From an uncultured Lachnospiraceae bacterium (lineage in GTDB: Bacteria > Bacillota > Clostridia > Lachnospirales > Lachnospiraceae): a stretch of DNA of 64,000 nt. Of this stretch, positions 8,356 through 16,230 are shown in pieces. The position numbers and the translations under genes were made by a program. Location: the NCBI GenBank assembly GCA_900317585.1, contig ONHG01000019.1:1-64000 (forward strand). The letters run 5' to 3'. The notes under the pieces are model-generated. The model had not been told where the DNA came from, did not search any database, and saw only the letters and a program-made list of their open reading frames with translations. The number at the start of each line of letters is the position of its first letter. Position 1 is the first letter of the stretch.

Positions 8356-9459
8356 ATGAGAAATAATAGCAGAAAAAATTACAGACGCCGCAGACGAAAT
8401 ACAGGAACTTCACAGATTAAGCTTGTAGGAATAGTGGCTGTGACAGTCGTTATAGCGATTATAATAGTTATATCGTGCTTTAATAAGGCAAAAAAAGACA
8501 GTAATAAGGCAAAAAACACAGGGACAGCCACAGAAAATGTGACCGGTGTGACTGAGCAGGTAAGTGAGACAGAGGAAGCAAAGGAGCTTTTTGTGCCAAA
8601 GGAGTCTGATGCTACAGCAGCAATCGGAGATGAGCTGGAGAGCTCTTATGCCGTAGTGATTGATGAGCAGGACGGCACAGTTGTTGCGGGAAAAAATGCT
8701 CATGAGAAAATGTATCCGGCTTCCATGACAAAGGTTATGACAGTGCTTGTAGCAGCAGAGCAGGCGGAGAAAAATGCAATTGCTGCAGCGGAGAATGAAA
8801 ACAGCGAAATAGACAGGCAGGCTGTGATAGAAAACAAGCTCAACGAGGTTGTTACAATTACAAAAGAAGCCACAGATTATTCATATGTGCATGATTGCAG
8901 TACAACAGGCTTTTTAGACGGTGAGCAGGTGCCTCTTCGCGATGTGTTTAACGGAACCATCCTGCCATCAGGTGGAGAATCGGCATATCAGCTTGCGGTT
9001 TATACAGCAGGCTCCATGGAAGCATTTGTCGATATGATGAACCAGAAGGCAGCAGAGCTTGGTATAGGCCAGACCACACATTTTGCAAACCCTGTCGGCA
9101 TATATGATGAGAACAATTACAGCACAGCCTATGATATGGCGGTCATCATGCAGGCAGCGATGCAGGACGACATTTGTAAAACAGTACTTTCAAATCATAC
9201 ATATAGCACGGCTGCAACAGCGCAACATCCGGAGAACCTGAACATATCAAATCTGTTCCTGCGCCGAATAGAGGACAGGATGACAAGTGGCGAGGTAATC
9301 GGTGCAAAGACAGGCTTTGTAAATCAGTCCGGCAACTGTGCGGTCAGCTATGAGAAGGCAGCAAGCGGAAAGACATATATATGTGTGACAGCAGGCGCTT
9401 CAAGCGGATGGCACTGTATAGATAATCATGTGTATTTATATAATACATACGGCAAGTAA
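8356..9459 (+). CDS. Serine-type D-alanyl-D-alanine carboxypeptidase (S11, PBP5-like)
   Basis: A 367-residue membrane-anchored enzyme that trims the terminal D-Ala of peptidoglycan stem peptides outside the cell. An Arg-rich cytoplasmic start is followed by a helix at about 23-42 and a Thr/Glu-rich stalk. The SxxK motif is SMTKVM (nucleophile Ser, about 124) and the KTG triad is AKTGFVNQSG near 318. The usual SxN motif appears as PSGGESAY, with Gly in the Asn place, a change I have seen in related clostridial enzymes. I use the ATG at 8356 with AGGGA six bases upstream; a TTG at 8350 is too close to that site. The C-terminal membrane helix of classical PBP5 is absent, so the anchor is N-terminal. 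It leads into the RNA methyltransferase gene 30 bp downstream. Confidence 0.9.
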   Translation: MRNNSRKNYRRRRRNTGTSQIKLVGIVAVTVVIAIIIVISCFNKAKKDSNKAKNTGTATENVTGVTEQVSETEEAKELFVPKESDATAAIGDELESSYAVVIDEQDGTVVAGKNAHEKMYPASMTKVMTVLVAAEQAEKNAIAAAENENSEIDRQAVIENKLNEVVTITKEATDYSYVHDCSTTGFLDGEQVPLRDVFNGTILPSGGESAYQLAVYTAGSMEAFVDMMNQKAAELGIGQTTHFANPVGIYDENNYSTAYDMAVIMQAAMQDDICKTVLSNHTYSTAATAQHPENLNISNLFLRRIEDRMTSGEVIGAKTGFVNQSGNCAVSYEKAASGKTYICVTAGASSGWHCIDNHVYLYNTYGK

Positions 9460-9489
9460 TCAGCACAGCTGATTTTAAGGAGCACGGAT

Positions 9490-10737
9490 ATGGCGGAAAA
9501 TCAAGGCAATTACAGGGAAAAACCCACGCGTAATGATAAAAAATACAAAAGAGCCAACGGACAGCCGGGACTAAAGGAGAAAAGCAACCGGGCAAAAAGC
9601 GATAACGTATGTCCGTATGCGAAGAAATGTGGCGGCTGCGACTATCAGGGTGTAGAATATAAGGAACAGTTAAAAACCAAGCAGGCATACATGAAAAAGC
9701 TGCTAAAGCCTTTTTGCTTTGTGGAGCCGATTGTCGGCATGAAAAATCCGCTCTATTATCGTTACAAGGTTCATGCAGCCTTTGACTGTACGAGGCGCGG
9801 TCAGATTGTGGCGGGAGCCTACAGGAAAAACACACATGATGTGGTGGATATCGAAAGCTGTATGATAGAGGAGCAGGAGTCAGATGAGATAATAAGGGAC
9901 ATAAAGGATATGCTCCGCTCATTCAGGATAAAGACCTATGATGAGGACACCGGCTATGGGCTTCTCAGACATGTGCTCGTGAGAAAGGGCTATGCAACAG
10001 GGCAGATAATGGTAGTGCTTGTCCTGGCATCGCCGATACTTCCATCGAAGAATAATTTCGTAAAAGCACTTAGGAAAAAGCATCCCAATATCACGACAGT
10101 GGTGCTCAACGTGAATGATAAAAAGACAAGCATGGTGCTCGGAGACAGAAACATCACACTTTATGGCAAGGGCTTCATAGAGGATAAGCTGTGTGGCTGC
10201 ACCTTCCGCATCTCACCAGGCTCGTTTTATCAGGTGAATCCGGTACAGACGGAGCTTTTATACGAAAAAGCCATTCACGAGGCACACCTCACCGGCAAGG
10301 AGCGTGTAATCGATGCATACTGCGGCACCGGAACCATAGGCATCATAGCAGCGAAAAATGCAGGTGAAGTCATCGGAGTCGAGCTAAACCGTGATGCAAT
10401 CCGCGATGCAGTCATCAATGCAAAGCGTAACGACATCAGAAACATCCGCTTCTACAATGACGATGCCGGAAAATTCATGGTCGAGATGGCACAAAAGGGT
10501 GAGAAAGCGGATGTTGTCATAATGGATCCTCCAAGAACCGGCAGCGACGAGGCATTTTTATCATCGGTTGTCAAGCTGTCGCCGGAGAGAGTGGTGTATG
10601 TGTCGTGTGGTCCGGAAACACTGGCGAGGGATTTAAAGTATCTCACAAAGCATGGATATACAGTGAAGCGTGCAACACCATATGACTGCTTTCCATATAC
10701 AGAGCACATAGAGACAGTGGTATTACTTTGCAGGTAA
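9490..10737 (+). CDS. RlmD/TrmA-type RNA 5-methyluridine methyltransferase
   Basis: A 415-residue SAM-dependent uracil-C5 methyltransferase acting on rRNA or tRNA. After a basic N-terminal tail without a clear TRAM domain comes the Fe-S cluster segment CPYAKKCGGCDYQG (about 39-52), with its C...C..C spacing. The SAM fold shows VIDAYCGTGTIGIIAAKNA (about 276-294) and VVIMDPPRTGSDEAF. The catalytic cysteine region is VVYVSCGPETLARDLKYL (about 375-392). SPGSFYQVNPVQTELLY is the family's RNA-binding signature. In Gram-positives such proteins often modify two 23S sites (RlmCD), so the exact target is uncertain. The start has AAGGAG upstream and the gene probably shares a transcript with the carboxypeptidase. 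Confidence 0.93.
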   Translation: MAENQGNYREKPTRNDKKYKRANGQPGLKEKSNRAKSDNVCPYAKKCGGCDYQGVEYKEQLKTKQAYMKKLLKPFCFVEPIVGMKNPLYYRYKVHAAFDCTRRGQIVAGAYRKNTHDVVDIESCMIEEQESDEIIRDIKDMLRSFRIKTYDEDTGYGLLRHVLVRKGYATGQIMVVLVLASPILPSKNNFVKALRKKHPNITTVVLNVNDKKTSMVLGDRNITLYGKGFIEDKLCGCTFRISPGSFYQVNPVQTELLYEKAIHEAHLTGKERVIDAYCGTGTIGIIAAKNAGEVIGVELNRDAIRDAVINAKRNDIRNIRFYNDDAGKFMVEMAQKGEKADVVIMDPPRTGSDEAFLSSVVKLSPERVVYVSCGPETLARDLKYLTKHGYTVKRATPYDCFPYTEHIETVVLLCR

Positions 10738-10840
10738 AAGGTCAATAATAGTATTCCAATTCGCCGTCAAATGGTGTAGAATAAAAACTACTTTCCATGT
10801 ATACTAATGAATGATTACAGCCCATATACGGAGGACAAAC

Positions 10841-11335
10841 ATGAGAACGCTATATACATTTGACAAACACAATTATTCCGATGATATGGAGGTATTTGAG
10901 CGCTTCGCGGTGCGCGCGGTTATTATCAGAGACGGAAAGCTTGCCATGCAGCAGGCCGGTGAGGGCTACTACAAGATACTGGGCGGCGGCATCGATGCGG
11001 GCGAGACCAACGAGGTGGCGCTGGCACGGGAGGTGCGCGAGGAGGCAGGGCTTCTTGTCGTGCCGGAAAGCATCAGGGAGTGCGGCAAGGTCATAGAAAA
11101 GAGACGCGATATATTTGAGACTGACAAGATATATTACTGTCACACCTACGTGTATTTCTGTGATGTGAAGGACGAGCATGTTGCAGCACAGATGACAGAC
11201 AGCGAGATAAGGCTTGAGTATCATCTGTCATGGGCCACGCCGGATGAGATAATAAAGGCCAACAGCGCTTTTCTTGATAAAGAATGGATAGCAAGAGATA
11301 CTAAGATTGTTGAGTTGATAAAAGAAATGTGTTAA
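10841..11335 (+). CDS. Nudix hydrolase
   Basis: A 164-residue cytoplasmic hydrolase. The Nudix box is complete: the segment from GGIDAGETNE to REVREEAGL fits G-x5-E-x7-R-E-V-x-E-E-x-G-L (about 49-71), with the metal-binding glutamates present. The flanking strands FAVRAVIIRDGKLAMQQ and YCHTYVYFCDV fit the fold. Family enzymes cleave a nucleoside diphosphate linked to another group; this one has no feature that tells the substrate. I use the ATG at 10841 because GGAGGA lies seven bases upstream; a frame-open start ten codons earlier has none. A weak hairpin follows at 11341. Confidence 0.92.
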   Translation: MRTLYTFDKHNYSDDMEVFERFAVRAVIIRDGKLAMQQAGEGYYKILGGGIDAGETNEVALAREVREEAGLLVVPESIRECGKVIEKRRDIFETDKIYYCHTYVYFCDVKDEHVAAQMTDSEIRLEYHLSWATPDEIIKANSAFLDKEWIARDTKIVELIKEMC

Positions 11336-11340
11336 AATAA

Positions 11341-11366
11341 TGCCTGGATGTAAATCCGGGCATTTA
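11341..11366 (+). terminator. Weak terminator-like hairpin
   Basis: TGCCTGGAT / ATCCGGGCA with a four-base loop is followed by TTTAAT. The T run is short, so partial read-through into the SseB-like gene is likely. Confidence 0.45.
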
Positions 11367-11384
11367 ATATAAGGAGCAGTATAA

Positions 11385-12371
11385 ATGGATAAAAATAAAA
11401 ATAAAATCAAAAATAAATTAAAGGATGATCCGGCCTTCACTCTTGAGGTGCAAAACCCGGAGGTTGAGGCGCTGCTGACACAGTATTCAAGCGACAAAAA
11501 GGCGGAGACACTCAATAAGCTCATTGAAAAATGCACTAAGAGCAGATTTTTGGTGCCTGCAAATGTCGGAGAGAACAACAGGCCGATTCCGCTATTTATT
11601 AAAAACGGTGAGGGAGAGGCTTTTTTGCCGATTTATACATCAAAGGCACAGCTTTCTAAGGATCATCCGTCACCATGCATTGTAAATATGCCGTTTCTTG
11701 CAGTCAACAATATGGTGGCAAATAAAGAGTTAAAGATTGATGGTATCGCATTCAACCCGTTCACTCACAATCTGATTTTCAAAAAGCCTCTTGTAGAAAA
11801 GATTGAGGCAGTGGAAAAGGCCAGAAGAGAGGGACATCCTACATCACCGACAAAGGGCAAGACTGTACAGATGACAGCAGAGCAGTATGTCATCTTTGAG
11901 CGTATGCAGTATGAGCATATTTTCCTGCCGGCAAAGATGTTTGAGGGCGGAAAAGAGTTCATGGACCGACTTGCCGATGAGAAGGAAAAGCTAATAGATG
12001 AGCTGTACGAGGAGGCATATCAGCAGAAGCGTATGTATCCATATATGGAGGAGGATTTCTCTGTTATGTCTATGCAGATTTCTGATACGCTTAATGTCAC
12101 CAGAGTTGATTTCCCGACAAGAGATATGGCTCCAAACTGCGCAATCCGTGCTTATCTCGTGTGGGATGATGTTGCGTCACAGGGCAGATATTTTGTAATT
12201 GATGCGAAGGCCGATAAAACTACTGAGCTGGCCGAGATTACAGAAGATCACAAGCGTCTTGGATATGGAGCTGCACCGGTTGAGGGGGCTGAGCTTCAGA
12301 CTGTTCTTGACCTGGTCAAGAAAAGTGCAGAGGAACAGAATCAGAAAAGTAATGTAGGGCAGGATATATAA
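11385..12371 (+). CDS. SseB-domain protein
   Basis: A 328-residue cytoplasmic protein. After a Lys/Asn-rich start, about residues 25-150 form an SseB N-terminal domain: NPEVEALLTQYSSDKK, then FLVPANVGENNRPIPLFIKN, GEAFLPIYTSKAQLS and IDGIAFNPFTHNLIFKK. The C-terminal half (DTLNVTRVDFPTRDMA ... AYLVWDDVASQGRYFVIDAK) matches the SseB C-terminal domain. The family was named from enterobacteria; in Firmicutes its role is unclear. The RBS AAGGAG is good. It is followed 12 bp later by a DUF308-like membrane protein, so the genes from 11385 to 13796 may form one transcript. Confidence 0.8.
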   Translation: MDKNKNKIKNKLKDDPAFTLEVQNPEVEALLTQYSSDKKAETLNKLIEKCTKSRFLVPANVGENNRPIPLFIKNGEGEAFLPIYTSKAQLSKDHPSPCIVNMPFLAVNNMVANKELKIDGIAFNPFTHNLIFKKPLVEKIEAVEKARREGHPTSPTKGKTVQMTAEQYVIFERMQYEHIFLPAKMFEGGKEFMDRLADEKEKLIDELYEEAYQQKRMYPYMEEDFSVMSMQISDTLNVTRVDFPTRDMAPNCAIRAYLVWDDVASQGRYFVIDAKADKTTELAEITEDHKRLGYGAAPVEGAELQTVLDLVKKSAEEQNQKSNVGQDI

Positions 12372-12383
12372 AGGAGGTCGCGT

Positions 12384-12974
12384 ATGAAGGAGTTTTTAGG
12401 CAGAATAAAGGCTGATTTTCTATTGTCATCAGTGCTTTGTATAGCACTGGGACTGGTATTTATCATATGGAGAGCTTCGGTGCTCACGATTGTGGCCAAT
12501 GTGCTTGCGGTAGTGCTTATCATCATCGGAGTGGTCTATATGTGCAGCTATTTTTTGAATATAGTCACGAATGGTTTTTCAGCGATGCTTGGGCTTGTGG
12601 TTTTAGCAGTGGGTATATGGTTTCTGGTACAGCCAAAGGTTGTGGTGAGCCTGATACCTATAGTCATCGGTCTGGTGCTCATTTTTCACAGCATCAGGAG
12701 CATTATTGAGGCGGTGGATGCCAGAAAATACGGTTACGGAGGCTGGAGTGTCGGCCTGATTTTTTCAATAGTCAGTCTGATTTTTGGAATAATCTGCGTG
12801 ACAAATGCATTTGATGTAATGAAAACAGCCACTGTTGTTGTCGGAATTATATTGATTTTCAACGGAGTGTCCAATATCTGGATTACAAGCCGTGCCACAA
12901 AGGCTGAGAACGCTTACAATAAGCAAAAGGAGTATGAGGCAACGTTTGTCGAGGACAGAAAAGAGGACAATTAA
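12384..12974 (+). CDS. HdeD/DUF308-like membrane protein
   Basis: A 196-residue protein with six hydrophobic segments in three pairs, for example VLCIALGLVFIIWRASVL, NVLAVVLIIIGVVYMCSYFL, FSAMLGLVVLAVGIWFLVQP and VVSLIPIVIGLVLIFHSIRS. The paired-helix rhythm with G.....L..P closings is the DUF308/HdeD pattern. The tail, residues 170-196, is charged. The RBS AAGGAGG is five bases upstream. Function is unknown in this group. The position between an SseB-domain gene and a TetR regulator suggests an envelope role, which is inference. Confidence 0.8.
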   Translation: MKEFLGRIKADFLLSSVLCIALGLVFIIWRASVLTIVANVLAVVLIIIGVVYMCSYFLNIVTNGFSAMLGLVVLAVGIWFLVQPKVVVSLIPIVIGLVLIFHSIRSIIEAVDARKYGYGGWSVGLIFSIVSLIFGIICVTNAFDVMKTATVVVGIILIFNGVSNIWITSRATKAENAYNKQKEYEATFVEDRKEDN

Positions 12975-12996
12975 GCAGTAACAGAAAGGCGGCAGA

Positions 12997-13227
12997 ATGC
13001 GTCGGATGGAGTTTAAGATGGAGAGACCCGGACTTACCAAGGTCGGTGACCATCTGAAGGTAACAGAGAGCAAGCTTCCGACTTCATATTATTATACGAT
13101 AGAGCATGCGATTGCCATGTCGGGAAACTACGTGGTCAGCGAGAGGCTCAAAAGTCGCGAGGGCGATGTCGTGGATGTGAGGGAGACTGAGAAGGGCTAC
13201 TTTGTCACGATGGAGTTTGATGAGTAA
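12997..13227 (+). CDS. Small conserved protein upstream of tetR-like gene
   Basis: A 76-residue cytoplasmic protein of mixed strands and helices, with stretches [39 protein letters not shown] and [21 protein letters not shown] recall near-identical small proteins in other Lachnospiraceae but no named function. An RBS AAGGCGG precedes the ATG. The stop codon shares one base with the next start (TAATG), so it is translationally coupled to the TetR regulator. It may be a modulator of that regulator (inference). Confidence 0.65.
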   Translation: MRRMEFKMERPGLTKVGDHLKVTESKLPTSYYYTIEHAIAMSGNYVVSERLKSREGDVVDVRETEKGYFVTMEFDE

Positions 13228-13796
13228 TGACACAGCAAGGTAAGAATGCAATAGATATGGTGCTCGCTGAGAGCCTTATAGAGCTTTCGGCGAAAAAGCC
13301 AATCGATAAGATTACAATTAAAGAGATAACGGACAAGGCCGGAGTTATCCGCCCTACGTTTTACAATCATTTTCAGGACAAGTACGAGCTGATAGAGTGT
13401 ATTATCAAAAACGAGCTGCTTGAGCCCATCAAGCCACTGCTCAATGCCGGAATGATTTTTGAAGCGATTGTGCTGATGCTCAATAATATCTCGGCAAACA
13501 GTGTTTTTTACAAGAAAGCACTAAAGCTGGAGGGCGCTGTGACGTTCAATCAGATTGCCATGAAGTGCGTCTGCGAGATGTTTATGAATATCATAAACGA
13601 AAAGAGTACAGGAAAGAAATCCAAATACCGCTGGCTCACACCGGAGGTGATTTCTACATATTATGCGCAGTCGTTGTGCTTTATCACAGAGGGCTGGATA
13701 GCCCAGGGCATGGATGATATTGAGCCGAAGGAGATGGCTGAGGCATACATGTATCTGATTACGCGCTCGATGGATGATATACTAAGTGAGCTGTAG
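13227..13796 (+). CDS. TetR/AcrR-family regulator
   Basis: A 189-residue repressor-type protein. The N-terminal HTH is clear: SLIELSAKKPIDKITIKEIT, then DKAGVIRPTFYNHFQDKYEL (about 33-52), the standard TetR recognition helix. The C-terminal ligand domain (FITEGWIAQGMDDIEPKEMA) resembles the DhaS/YbiH-type C-domain of Firmicutes. It is coupled by a one-base overlap to the 76-residue protein upstream. A large perfect dyad lies 139 bp downstream, in front of the MMPL exporter gene, so it probably represses that exporter and is relieved by its ligand (inference). Confidence 0.88.
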   Translation: MTQQGKNAIDMVLAESLIELSAKKPIDKITIKEITDKAGVIRPTFYNHFQDKYELIECIIKNELLEPIKPLLNAGMIFEAIVLMLNNISANSVFYKKALKLEGAVTFNQIAMKCVCEMFMNIINEKSTGKKSKYRWLTPEVISTYYAQSLCFITEGWIAQGMDDIEPKEMAEAYMYLITRSMDDILSEL

Positions 13797-13934
13797 AGGA
13801 CAATTGCCATGGAAAAATGACGGCTTAAGCAAGCTCATAAAGCAGAATCATAAAGAGGCATGCGTTCATATAAATATGAAAATGCTGTGAAAAGTGTCAG
13901 AAATCAAATACAATATCATATATGTGTCATATCG

Positions 13935-13962
13935 GATATACAAATTGATGGATTTGTATATC
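13935..13962. promoter_or_regulatory. Operator-like dyad before the MMPL exporter
   Basis: Perfect 11-bp arms GATATACAAAT / ATTTGTATATC are separated by TGATGG, and flanking TGTCAT / ATGACA (13925-13930 and 13967-13972) extends the symmetry. Size and position, 90 bp upstream of the MMPL start and just after a TetR gene, fit a TetR-family operator. No T run follows, so it is not a terminator. Confidence 0.65.
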
Positions 13963-14052
13963 TCACATGACAAATCGAAGAGATTGAATATTTATTTATT
14001 CGGTCTTTTTTTTTATACTTCAATACGAATAAAAGAAAGAGTGGTGAATCTA

Positions 14053-16137
14053 ATGATTAAATTTGGAAAAGGAGTCGTAAAATATCGTGTGCTGATACTG
14101 ATAGTTGCATTTGCACTGCTTATACCGTCGGGTATCAGCTTTATCAACACGAGAATCAACTTTGATATCCTTTCTTATCTGCCAAGCCAGATAGAGACTA
14201 TGAAGGGCCAGGATATCATGGTAGATGAGTTTGGAACCGGAGCGTTGTCATTTGTGATCTTAGAGGATATGAAGGATCAGGACATAGAGACTCTGGCGGA
14301 TGACATAGAGGACCTTAAGGGTGTAAATGATGTCATCTGGTACGGAACAATCGCTGATTCCACATTGCCAAGAGAGGCAATTCCGGATGAGGTGTACGAC
14401 GCATTCAACAACAAGGATGCAAACAGCCAGCTCATGCTTGTTACCTACAGTGACACGATGGGTTCGGATGAGACGATGGAAGCCGTTGACAAGATGAATA
14501 AGATGGTGAAAAACCATTGCTTCGTTGCAGGAATGGCGGCGGTTAATACCGATACCAAAAACCTTGTTATACAGCAGGCTCCAATATATGTCATCATAGC
14601 AGCATTGCTTTCAATGCTTGTCATGGGAATTACAATGGACTCAATAATTGTTCCGATGTTATTCCTCCTAAGCATAGGAATGGCTATTATCTATAACCTG
14701 GGAACAAACTTTATACAGGGACAGATTTCATATCTGACACTGGCACTGACAGCAGTATTGCAGCTCGCCGTAACAATGGATTATTCGATTTTCCTGTGGC
14801 ACAGCTATCAGGAGCAGATAGACAGATATGACGGAGACAAGAAGCGAGCCATGGCACATGCCATTTCCCACACAATTGTCTCAGTAACAGGAAGCTCAAT
14901 CACAACAATCGCAGGCTTCGTAGCCCTCTGCTTCATGAGCTTTACACTTGGACTTGACCTGGGAATCGTAATGGCAAAGGGCGTTGTATTCGGAGTTATC
15001 GGATGTGTAACTATCCTTCCTGCACTGATTCTTGCATGTGATAAGGCAATCGAGAAGACAAAGCACAAGATTCTTATGCCGGATGTTTCCAGGATTGCAA
15101 GCTGGGTAACAAATCATTATAAGATACTTGCAGTGATTTTCATCGTAGTGCTCATCCCGGCAATATATGGATACACTCATGATCAGGTCTACTATGACCT
15201 TGCAGGAACCATGCCTGACAGTGCATACAGTAAGCAGGCCAATGACAGACTCGACAAGGAGTATGCTATGGGTGCCACACATATCATCATCGCACCGGGC
15301 GATATGCCAAAGGCAGACAGCATAAGCATGATAGATGATATCAATAAGGTCGATGGAGTAAAGCTTGCGGTATCGCTTGACTCAATACTCGGACCTACCA
15401 TACCGGATGATATGGTGCCGGATGAGGCAAAGGAGATATTCAAAAACGGTGATTACCAGATGATGCTTGTTTCATCAAAATATGCGACAGCATCTGATGA
15501 GGTAAACAACCAGATTACAGAGATTAAAAAGATAGTAAAGAATTACAGCGAGGACGCAATGCTTATCGGTGAGGCACCTTGTACAAAGGATCTTATCACT
15601 ATCACAGATACAGACTTCAAGCGTGTAAGTGCGGTATCAATCGTATTGATATTCCTTATCATTCTCGTGGTATTCAAATCGGTATCGCTTCCAATCATAC
15701 TTGTAGCGGTCATCGAGTTTGCAATCTTTGTAAACATGGGAATTCCGGGATTTACGGGAACGAAGCTTCCGTTTATCGCGAGCATCGTAATCGGAACCAT
15801 ACAGCTTGGTGCAACGGTTGACTATGCGATACTTATGACCACAAAGTACAGAAAGAACAGATACACCGGAATGGACAAAAAGCCGGCAATCACAAAGGCA
15901 CTTGCAGATTCGACAAACTCAGTTATAGTCAGTGCACTCTGCTTCTTCGCCGCAACCTTTGGTGTAGGACTTTATTCAAACATTGATATGATCAGTGCTA
16001 TCTGTATACTGCTTGCACGAGGCGCAATCATCAGTATGTTTGTAGTAGTATTTATACTTCCGTCAATGTTTATGATTTTTGACAAAGTAATATGTGCCAC
16101 AAGCGCAGGCTTTAAAAACAAGAACCTGACAGCTTAG
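14053..16137 (+). CDS. MMPL/RND-family exporter
   Basis: A 694-residue membrane protein with the MMPL layout: helix 1 (about 12-30), an extracytoplasmic loop, a block of helices 2-6 containing LQLAVTMDYSIFLWHSYQEQ (about 237-256) and HTIVSVTGSSITTIAGFVAL, then a second half that repeats it with IGTIQLGATVDYAILMTTKY and STNSVIVSALCFFAATFGVG. The DYSIF / DYAIL aspartates are the proton-relay positions of RND pumps. Cargo may be lipids or antimicrobials. I use the ATG at 14053; upstream in-frame starts would add about 50 residues with no membrane logic. It sits between the TetR dyad and the repeat-rich 918-residue protein, with which it probably works. Confidence 0.92.
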   Translation: MIKFGKGVVKYRVLILIVAFALLIPSGISFINTRINFDILSYLPSQIETMKGQDIMVDEFGTGALSFVILEDMKDQDIETLADDIEDLKGVNDVIWYGTIADSTLPREAIPDEVYDAFNNKDANSQLMLVTYSDTMGSDETMEAVDKMNKMVKNHCFVAGMAAVNTDTKNLVIQQAPIYVIIAALLSMLVMGITMDSIIVPMLFLLSIGMAIIYNLGTNFIQGQISYLTLALTAVLQLAVTMDYSIFLWHSYQEQIDRYDGDKKRAMAHAISHTIVSVTGSSITTIAGFVALCFMSFTLGLDLGIVMAKGVVFGVIGCVTILPALILACDKAIEKTKHKILMPDVSRIASWVTNHYKILAVIFIVVLIPAIYGYTHDQVYYDLAGTMPDSAYSKQANDRLDKEYAMGATHIIIAPGDMPKADSISMIDDINKVDGVKLAVSLDSILGPTIPDDMVPDEAKEIFKNGDYQMMLVSSKYATASDEVNNQITEIKKIVKNYSEDAMLIGEAPCTKDLITITDTDFKRVSAVSIVLIFLIILVVFKSVSLPIILVAVIEFAIFVNMGIPGFTGTKLPFIASIVIGTIQLGATVDYAILMTTKYRKNRYTGMDKKPAITKALADSTNSVIVSALCFFAATFGVGLYSNIDMISAICILLARGAIISMFVVVFILPSMFMIFDKVICATSAGFKNKNLTA

Positions 16138-16190
16138 TAATCTGATTAATCATAAATGAGGGATAAAATACTTTTTGGCCCTCATAACAT
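16136..16190 (+). terminator. Repeat family C tail with terminator-like hairpin
   Basis: Immediately after the MMPL stop comes TAATCTGATTAATCATAAAT, then GAGGG ... CCCTC (16158-16183). The same two parts stand together at 62884-62932. The stem is imperfect and the T run lies inside the hairpin, so termination may be partial, which would allow the next gene to be co-transcribed. Confidence 0.55.
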
Positions 16191-16230
16191 AAAAATATGA
16201 CCTCAAAAACAAAATCAGGAGGAATAAGAC

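Noticed and set aside
9344-9922. 192-codon minus frame over the carboxypeptidase and RlmD-type genes
   Set aside because: Spans two real plus-strand genes, is rich in His, Pro and Arg and matches nothing.
13894-14052. Longer N-terminus for the MMPL exporter
   Set aside because: The extra 53 residues would be translated across the operator-like dyad and show no membrane or domain sense.
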